A stretch of DNA of 9,236 nt from Thermococcus sp. (lineage in GTDB: Archaea; Methanobacteriota_B; Thermococci; Thermococcales; Thermococcaceae): the NCBI GenBank assembly GCA_027074805.1, contig JALTCK010000036.1, forward strand, positions 1 to 9,236, written 5' to 3'. This document shows, piece by piece, positions 4,051 to 9,236 of the stretch (within the stretch, counting starts at the first letter, position 1; each line of letters starts with the position of its first letter). The notes beneath the pieces are model-generated. The model did no database searches. It worked only from the letters and a program-made list of their open reading frames with translations, and was not told the DNA's origin. The position numbers and the translations under genes are program-made.

Positions 4051-6373
4051 TGTCCTCATCCTCGATGTAGGGAGCCGTGATCACCTTTCTTATCTCCCTC
4101 GCCTTCTTGGGTCCTATGCCCTCCACCTCTTTGAGCTCCTCTTCCGTTGCGGTAAAGACTCTCTCTACGTTCCCGAAGTGCTTCAGGAGCCTTTTGGCGA
4201 GGGTTGCAGAAACGTTGGGGAGGCCTTCAACTATCAGCCTCTGCCTCTCCGCTAAGGTTAGGGCCTTCTTCTCGCTCCTAAGCCTTACCTCCTTCTTCCT
4301 CTCCTCCTGCTCGCGTTTCGCCATGAGGTATATGAACTGCGCCGTCTCCTCCTTTCCAGACGAGAAGAGTATCGGGACGTTCCAGTCAATGGTTACCGCC
4401 GTTATCGCCCCCCTAATCGCGTTGGGGTGGACGTTTCTAATCCCATAGAGCTCGCCCTCGATGATTATAACTGGCTTCTCGTACGCCCTCTTCAGTCTTT
4501 CAACCTGGTCGAAGAGCCTGCCGTCTATTATCGACTGTATGAAGTCGTTGGCGCTCTTCCTCTCTATTCCAACCTCCTCGCTGACGACGTAATCGGCAAC
4601 GTCGAGCGTTCTAACCTCGACCTCCGCTCCGAGCTCCTTCAACAGCTTCGGAACGCCGCTCCTCAGCTCGCGCGAGTCAACGTAGACGACGATGCCCTTC
4701 GGCTTTCTAACGAAAATCGGCTTTATTGGAAGCTCCTCTATGGAGGCCTTTTCAGCTTTTTGGGGGGGCGCCTCTTTCTGAACTTCCTCTCTCCGCTTCG
4801 GCTTTATGAACTCGTCGAGGGACGTTATCTTGCCCTTCGCCATTGCCTCACTCTCCCGGTCGTACTTCTTTTCGAGCTCTTTCGCTATAAGTTTGATGGC
4901 GGTGAACATCCCCTTTTCCTTCCTCCTTGACGCCCAGTAGTAGCTCTCGTCCCTCGTCCCCTTGGCCATCAGCACGACGACCCTTCCGGGCCTGTGTCTT
5001 CCGGTTCTACCCCTTCTCTGAATGCTCCTGATTGCCGAAGGCACCGGCTCGTAGAAGACCACCAAATCAACCTCTGGCACGTCAAGGCCTTCCTCACCGA
5101 CGCTCGTCGCGACGAGAACGTTGAACTCTCCCCGTGAGAAGCGTTCGAGCGTTTCTTTCTGCTCCTTCTGACTCATCCCTCTGTCCTCGCCCCTGCTCGC
5201 CTGTCCTATGAAGCGCTTGGCGCTAATGTTCATGCTCCTGAGCTCCTCTACTATCTTCTTTCCGGTGTCGCGGTAGTTCGTGAAGACTATTATCTTTGAC
5301 GAGGGCTTTCTGCTCAGCTGCTCATTGATCAGCTCCTTGAGCTTCTCCATCTTCGGATGGTCAATCCCGCTCTCCTTCGCCTGGACCAGGAGGTAGACGA
5401 CCTTCCTCATGCGCGGGTCCTCCATCAGGGCCCTGCTGGACTTAGTTCTCTTGTCGTTTCTGAGCTTCTTGATGTAGTTCTGGACTGCGCTCAGGCCCTG
5501 CGTTTCTAGGAGCTCTATCGCGTGGAGGAGCTTCACAGCCTTGGCCTGGTGGATTTTGAGGCCAGCTATATCGTAGTTTCCGGCCGCGAGCTCCTGGTTT
5601 ATCCTTGATCCCGCCTGCAGAACCTCCTTCTTTGAGATATCCGGTGAGGATGTTGATACCAGCCCCAACTGCGCGAGGGGCTTCAGGCTCTCCTTCAGCA
5701 TCTCCCTCAGGAGCTTCCGGACTTCCTTGTAAATCTGGGGGAGCTCCACCTTGCCCCATTCGAATGCTATTCTCTTCACGTAGGGCTTCACGTCGGGGGA
5801 ACTCTCGGTCCTGACCTCGATCCGCCTTATTCCAAGGTTTGACACGATTTCTCTGATTTTCTCAGCATCGCTCCCCGGGGAAGCAGTAAGGCCAAGGACG
5901 AGTGGGTGTTTTGCCGTTTTCAGGTATTCCTTCGCAATGAAAACGTAGGAGTAGTTCCCGACAGCGCGGTGGGCCTCATCTATCACAAGGAGCACAACTT
6001 CCTCGAGCGAAATTCGGCCGGTCAGGATGTCGTTTTCAACGGTCTGGGGGGTTGCCGTTAGGATTTTGCTCCTCTCCCAAAGCTCGGCCCTCGTCTCCGG
6101 TGAAAGCTCGCCGGTCAGGACGTTGATTTCATCGGCAGGAACCTTGAAGAGTTTCCTAAAGCTCTCCGCATGCTGGAGCGCGAGGGGTTTGGTGGGTGCG
6201 AGCATCAGAACCTTTCCACCGTACTTTGAGAGCCTGTAGTCGGCTATCAGCATGGCTATGAGGGTCTTTCCAAGGCCCGTGGGTAGGACGACGAGGCAGT
6301 TGGTTTTTTTGCACCGTGCGTAGATAACCTCCTGGTAGATTCGGGGCTCGATAAGATCGCGGCGGAGGTACAT
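4043..6373 (-). CDS. hef: Hef helicase-nuclease (archaeal FANCM/XPF homologue)
   Basis: Hef unwinds and cleaves stalled or branched replication forks. The 776-aa protein has the usual two halves. The SF2 helicase carries Walker A LPTGLGKT (30-37), DEAH (132-135), TAS (163-165) and motif VI SIQRRGRTGR (450-459), with a helical insertion at about 210-345. A charged linker (about 500-560) precedes the XPF-type nuclease with VDSRE (565-569), the D594 region, IERKSAND (603-610), and a tandem helix-hairpin-helix (about 715-767) for branched DNA. Oddly, the residue before the catalytic D594 is Ala (codon 4597-4595, GCC), where P. furiosus Hef has Gly in GDY; the metal-binding acids and ERK remain, so activity is still expected. 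The ATG at 6373 is chosen because it lies 25 nt from the TATA centre and gives a leaderless mRNA; longer frames to 6433 would start upstream of transcription. PCNA binding cannot be judged, as no clear PIP box is seen. Confidence 0.96.
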   Translation of the reverse strand: MYLRRDLIEPRIYQEVIYARCKKTNCLVVLPTGLGKTLIAMLIADYRLSKYGGKVLMLAPTKPLALQHAESFRKLFKVPADEINVLTGELSPETRAELWERSKILTATPQTVENDILTGRISLEEVVLLVIDEAHRAVGNYSYVFIAKEYLKTAKHPLVLGLTASPGSDAEKIREIVSNLGIRRIEVRTESSPDVKPYVKRIAFEWGKVELPQIYKEVRKLLREMLKESLKPLAQLGLVSTSSPDISKKEVLQAGSRINQELAAGNYDIAGLKIHQAKAVKLLHAIELLETQGLSAVQNYIKKLRNDKRTKSSRALMEDPRMRKVVYLLVQAKESGIDHPKMEKLKELINEQLSRKPSSKIIVFTNYRDTGKKIVEELRSMNISAKRFIGQASRGEDRGMSQKEQKETLERFSRGEFNVLVATSVGEEGLDVPEVDLVVFYEPVPSAIRSIQRRGRTGRHRPGRVVVLMAKGTRDESYYWASRRKEKGMFTAIKLIAKELEKKYDRESEAMAKGKITSLDEFIKPKRREEVQKEAPPQKAEKASIEELPIKPIFVRKPKGIVVYVDSRELRSGVPKLLKELGAEVEVRTLDVADYVVSEEVGIERKSANDFIQSIIDGRLFDQVERLKRAYEKPVIIIEGELYGIRNVHPNAIRGAITAVTIDWNVPILFSSGKEETAQFIYLMAKREQEERKKEVRLRSEKKALTLAERQRLIVEGLPNVSATLAKRLLKHFGNVERVFTATEEELKEVEGIGPKKAREIRKVITAPYIEDEDNF

Positions 6374-6394
6374 GGTTGAATCTTTTCGGTGAGG

Positions 6395-6402
6395 TTTATA
6401 AA
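6395..6402. promoter_or_regulatory. Palindromic TATA box shared by hef and the divergent 140-aa gene
   Basis: TTTATAAA reads the same on both strands. Its centre (6398.5) is about 25 nt from the hef start codon (A at 6373) and about 25 nt from the ATG of the divergent gene (6423). Neither start has a Shine-Dalgarno, so both mRNAs are probably leaderless and arise from one box. Polarity would have to come from the flanks: GGTGAGG on one side and GAGCC on the other. This is the only promoter-like sequence in the 49-base gap. Confidence 0.75.
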
Positions 6403-6422
6403 GGCTCGGCCGATGTCTCATT

Positions 6423-6845
6423 ATGCTCCTCACAAGGCACGCCGAGGAAAGGATCGTTAAGCGGCTCGCAAAGAGGAGGAAACTCGAGAGGGTCTATTCC
6501 AGTCTATGGTTGTTTCTCGAAGGCTCGAGGCGGATTGAGGTCAACGAGGGGATTCTCATTTTCACCGATGGGAGAAAGAGCCTCGTATGCCGCAGGCTTC
6601 CCTGTCAGCGACTTTCCCTGGATGAGGTAAAAGAACTCGTCTCCAGCCTGAACGACCAGTACAGGTGCGTCTTCTGGGACGGGAGGCTTGTGAAGGAGAC
6701 CACTCCCCGGAAGTTCCTGGAGGAGCTTCCTCCGGGCGAATACTGCTTTTTCCTCAGCAGGGAGAAGAGGAGCCTCTACCTCGGAAGCGAGGGGCCCCTA
6801 TTGGCGATAACATTCAGGCCCGCCAAAGCCAGTGAGAGGGGTTAG
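6423..6845 (+). CDS. Conserved-looking hypothetical protein, 140 aa, DUF4258-like N terminus possible
   Basis: I do not recognise this protein firmly. It starts LLTRHAEERIVKRLAKRRK, a His-Ala-x-x-Arg pattern reminiscent of DUF4258/BrnT-like small proteins. A beta-rich stretch follows (IEVNEGILIFTDGRKSLVCRR, about 38-58 with its flanks), then a helix SLDEVKELVSSL and a C-terminal beta-rich half with YCFFLS and SLYLG. There is no signal peptide or membrane helix. It has four cysteines in the middle and C-terminal half (CRRLPC, YRC, YC), not arranged as a zinc motif. It shares a palindromic TATA box with hef and its stop codon overlaps that of scpA by four bases, so it is locked between two DNA-maintenance genes. 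A link to repair or chromosome segregation is suggested only by that context. Codon use resembles its neighbours and the start is leaderless. Confidence 0.65.
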   Translation: MLLTRHAEERIVKRLAKRRKLERVYSSLWLFLEGSRRIEVNEGILIFTDGRKSLVCRRLPCQRLSLDEVKELVSSLNDQYRCVFWDGRLVKETTPRKFLEELPPGEYCFFLSREKRSLYLGSEGPLLAITFRPAKASERG

Positions 6846-7519
6846 GCGTTCTTCTTTCCTTCAACGAGGGGCACCACGAATATCTCCCCGAAGGGCTCCT
6901 CCTGGTACAGGTCTACCTTCCCCATGTTGGAGAGGAAGAGGAGGTAGAGGAAGGTTCTGGCGATGTACTTTGGGGCTGGATCGAAGACGAGGTCCCAGAA
7001 GTTTATTGGCTCCCCTTTCTCCACGTACATCCGCTTAACTATGTCGTAGAGCTTGTAAACATGCTTCTCAATATCAACGCGGAAGTCCTCGACCACAAAT
7101 ACCTGCTCTTCAATGTTCTCCTTCTTCTTTACCCTGGGCTTCCTTTTTTCTGCCTCTTCTAGGGCGTCCATGAGAGCATCCAGCAGATCGTCGAAGGTGT
7201 AGTAGCGCTCCACCCTTCTCAGAGGCGGTGCCAGCGGTTCAACATCGACGCGGATGCGCTCTCTGTCCTTTTCATCCTCTTCATCGTTTTTTTCATCTGC
7301 ATAGAGCAGGGCTTCGCTCTTCATCCTGACGAGGATTGAGGCAGCTAAAATTGCCCTCGCCGAAACCCTCAGGTCAAGCTCCTGCATCTCCCTCAACCTT
7401 TCGATGTACTTGGCGGTGAGATCCACTATGTCGATGTTCCACGGATCAACCCTTCCCATCTGGACGAGCTGGAGTAGGATGTCGATGGGCGTTATCTCCT
7501 CCTCTCTCCGGGATTCCAT
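6842..7519 (-). CDS. scpA: Segregation and condensation protein A (kleisin)
   Basis: ScpA is the kleisin that bridges the two heads of an SMC dimer in the prokaryotic condensin complex. The 225-aa protein has the family's N-terminal domain with ITPIDILLQLV (9-19) and DPWNIDIVDLTAKYIERL (25-42), a helix (50-72) that would bind the SMC neck, and a highly charged middle (74-92). It ends in a winged-helix domain (about 165-218; INFWDLVFD, FLYLLFLSNMGKV, EIFVVPL) that binds the SMC cap. The ATG at 7519 is preferred to the in-frame GTG at 7528 because GGGTGA at 7530-7525 is then a Shine-Dalgarno with five-base spacing. The GTG belongs to that element and to the smc stop. It follows smc directly in one operon, so the two subunits are made together. 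No scpB is visible in the window. Confidence 0.95.
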   Translation of the reverse strand: MESRREEEITPIDILLQLVQMGRVDPWNIDIVDLTAKYIERLREMQELDLRVSARAILAASILVRMKSEALLYADEKNDEEDEKDRERIRVDVEPLAPPLRRVERYYTFDDLLDALMDALEEAEKRKPRVKKKENIEEQVFVVEDFRVDIEKHVYKLYDIVKRMYVEKGEPINFWDLVFDPAPKYIARTFLYLLFLSNMGKVDLYQEEPFGEIFVVPLVEGKKNA

Positions 7520-7524
7520 AGGTC

Positions 7525-7530
7525 TCACCC
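7525..7530 (-). promoter_or_regulatory. Ribosome binding site of scpA overlapping the smc stop codon
   Basis: GGGTGA contains the smc TGA (7527-7525) and lies five bases before the scpA ATG. Ribosomes finishing smc would sit on the scpA initiation site, a typical arrangement for coupled translation. Confidence 0.65.
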
Positions 7531-9236
7531 TTCTAAGCGGCCGAACATCTCAGCGTGCTCTTCCTCGCTCCTCTTCCTAATTTCCTCGAGTATCTTCCTG
7601 GCCTTTTCAAGGCTGAGGGAGACGACCCTTGAGACGCCGTTTCTCATGCTAACGCCGATTATCCTATCGGCGTTGGCCATCATTACATCACGATGTGTCA
7701 TGACTATAAACTGGCTGTTCTCCGCTGCCTCCTTTATGAGGTCGGCGACGCGTTTTACGTTGGCATCGTCCAAGTGTGCATCAATCTCGTCGAGGAGGTA
7801 GAATGGTGCCGGCTTGTAGTGTTGGATTGCAAATATAAACGCAAGGGCTATTATGGCCTTCTCACCACCGCTCATGGCTTCAATTCTCTTTATATCTTTC
7901 CCGGCTGGCTTAGCTTCAACTTCTAGGCCGCCTGCGAACGGATCTTCAGGGTTCTCAAGTATGAGCTTGGCTTCGCCACCAGGAGATAACTTCTCGAAGA
8001 GCTTTGAGAAGTTCTTCGCAATCTCATTGAGGGTCTGCATGAAGACTTGTCTTTTCTGACCTTCTATCTCCGCTATGAATTCTTCTATACTTTCTTTTTC
8101 AGCCACCACCTGCTCGCGCTTGCTCTTTAGCTCGAGGTATCTGCGCTCAACGACCTCGAAGTCCTCTATGGCTTTCATGTTGACGGGTTCGAGGGACCGT
8201 ATTTCTCCCTCCATCTGTTCTATCTGCTCCCTTAGGGCCTCGAGCTCTCCAGGAATCTCCTTCACACTCTTTATGACTTTAGGATCGTGGTGTTTAAGTT
8301 CATCCCTCTTCTCTTTCAGGGTGCCCTCCCACTGGGCAAGCTTTATTCTGAGAGTGTTGGCTTCTATCCTGAGCTCTTGGAGTTTTGATGTGAGATCGTC
8401 TTTTTCCTTTCTCAGGTCGATTATCTCGTTCTTTACCTTCTCACGCCTCTCGCGGAGCTCCTTGAGTTCGTCCTTGACGTTCTCCTCGGCCTTCTTGAGT
8501 TCCTCGAGCTGGACCTTCAGATCCTCTATCGTCTTCTCGTTCTCGTCTATGTTGGCCTTGAGGGCGTTTATCTTGTTCACCAGTCCCTCTATCTCCTCTT
8601 CGAGGTCGGCCTTTCTCGGGAGGAGTTCCTCATTGAGTCTCATCTCGTAGCTCTCTATCTTGCTCTCGACCCTGCTGAGCTCCTCGCGTAGTTTTCCTAT
8701 CTCTCCCTCTATTTCCCTGATCTTCTGGTTGAGCTCCCTTGCCTCGGGGTTCTCCAGGGCCTTCTTTAATTTGTCCTTCCTCTTCTCGAGTCTTTCAATC
8801 CGACCCCTCAGCTTTGCCATCTCGCCCTTGGTTGAGTGTATCTTCTTCTCGGTGAGGGATATTAGTGCTTTGCTTGATTCTATCTCCTCTTTCAGGGTTC
8901 TATCCTCTTCCAGGAGTCTCTCAAGCTCCCTCTGGACGACCTGGAGGTCCTTGTTTAGCTCGCTCTTCTTCATCCTGAGCTCGAAGAGTTCGTTCTGGAG
9001 CCCCTTTACCTCTAGTTTGAGGGCGTTTATGGCGCTCTCGAGGGCTTCCTTTTCTCGGGCGAGCTTTTCCACCTTCCGTTTTAGTTCATCGGTGTTGACC
9101 CCCAGCTTGCCCCTCGGCCTGTAGTGGCCGCCGGTGATGGCACCGCTCCTCTCCAGGAGCTCGCCTCTGAGGGTGACCATTCTCACCTTCCCGATTCCAA
9201 CGGTTCTCGCTTCATCCATATCGCTCACTATCAGAG
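7525..9236 (-). CDS. smc: Chromosome segregation protein SMC, C-terminal half (5' end outside window)
   Basis: SMC is the ATPase that organises and segregates the chromosome with ScpA. About 570 codons of a protein near 1,180 aa are present; the frame stays open to the right edge, so the gene begins outside. Numbering from the GTG at 9228, the fragment opens with the end of the hinge (VGIGKVRMVTLRGELL, SGAITGG, 10-34). It continues with a long Glu/Lys/Leu-rich antiparallel coiled coil (about 45-410), then the C-terminal ATPase lobe. This lobe has the ABC signature MSGGEKA (452-458), Walker B FYLLDEID (476-483, D480 and E481), a D-loop in AHLDD and the switch histidine H512 in MTHRD. The signature begins with Met instead of the more common Leu, which I recall as usual in Thermococcales. 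The N-terminal Walker A lobe is not visible. It is followed by scpA, its binding partner, with overlapping signals. Confidence 0.97.
   Translation of the reverse strand, partial: LIVSDMDEARTVGIGKVRMVTLRGELLERSGAITGGHYRPRGKLGVNTDELKRKVEKLAREKEALESAINALKLEVKGLQNELFELRMKKSELNKDLQVVQRELERLLEEDRTLKEEIESSKALISLTEKKIHSTKGEMAKLRGRIERLEKRKDKLKKALENPEARELNQKIREIEGEIGKLREELSRVESKIESYEMRLNEELLPRKADLEEEIEGLVNKINALKANIDENEKTIEDLKVQLEELKKAEENVKDELKELRERREKVKNEIIDLRKEKDDLTSKLQELRIEANTLRIKLAQWEGTLKEKRDELKHHDPKVIKSVKEIPGELEALREQIEQMEGEIRSLEPVNMKAIEDFEVVERRYLELKSKREQVVAEKESIEEFIAEIEGQKRQVFMQTLNEIAKNFSKLFEKLSPGGEAKLILENPEDPFAGGLEVEAKPAGKDIKRIEAMSGGEKAIIALAFIFAIQHYKPAPFYLLDEIDAHLDDANVKRVADLIKEAAENSQFIVMTHRDVMMANADRIIGVSMRNGVSRVVSLSLEKARKILEEIRKRSEEEHAEMFGRLEG

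Noticed and set aside
4034..4930. Plus-strand open frames opposite hef
   Set aside because: Low-complexity shadows of a well-supported gene on the other strand, with no recognisable domains.
6374..6433. Longer hef frame starting at 6433
   Set aside because: It would begin upstream of the TATA box and overlap the divergent gene; the family N-terminus matches the ATG at 6373.
8075..9124. Long serine-rich open frames on the plus strand opposite smc
   Set aside because: They are the antisense of the Glu/Lys/Leu-rich coiled coil, which reads as Ser/Phe/Leu-rich in reverse; no promoter or ribosome site supports them.
1..9236. CRISPR arrays, tRNA or rRNA genes, insertion sequences
   Set aside because: No spaced direct repeats, tRNA-like cloverleaf or rRNA sequence, and no transposase-like frame or terminal repeats were seen on either strand.

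Overview
The window looks like a chromosomal segment of a hyperthermophilic euryarchaeon of the order Thermococcales, most likely Thermococcus. The evidence is an archaeal-type geranylgeranylglyceryl phosphate synthase, a Hef helicase-nuclease very close to the Pyrococcus protein as I recall it, an archaeal SMC-ScpA pair, an H/ACA guide RNA with a kink-turn, archaeal TATA boxes about 25 nt ahead of short or absent leaders, and a CGP-CTERM-like protein tail. No database search was run, so family calls rest on motifs and recall.

Layout from left to right. (1) 1-480, +: C-terminal part of GGGP synthase, a lipid biosynthesis enzyme, cut by the window edge. (2) 587-2675, +: a two-gene operon with an 8-nt overlap. 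It encodes a DUF4855-like TIM-barrel candidate without a signal peptide, then a secreted, sequon-rich protein anchored by a variant CGP-CTERM tail. It appears more AT-rich than its neighbours and has its own promoter, so it looks like accessory cargo. (3) 2712-2951, -: a 79-aa protein with a predicted ferredoxin/ACT-like fold, convergent with the operon. (4) 3096-3944, +: an M55 D-aminopeptidase (DppA) with all expected metal and catalytic residues. (5) 3952-4020, -: a single-hairpin H/ACA guide RNA, the likely counterpart of P. furiosus Pf9. Its promoter overlaps the hef stop codon. (6) 4043-6373, -: hef. (7) 6423-6845, +: a 140-aa protein of unknown function, divergent from hef across one palindromic TATA box. 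(8) 6842-9236, -: scpA and the 3' half of smc in a translationally coupled operon; smc runs off the right edge.

Functionally, the right half is a chromosome-maintenance block: SMC and ScpA form the condensin core, and Hef processes stalled forks. The sRNA serves rRNA modification. The left half combines a housekeeping lipid gene, a peptidase and a cell-surface accessory operon. The strongest non-protein findings are the H/ACA sRNA, whose stems, pocket, kink-turn and ACA box all fit base by base, and the symmetric shared promoter between hef and its unknown neighbour. Apart from 1-586 (gene end plus promoter), no gene-free stretch exceeds about 150 bases.
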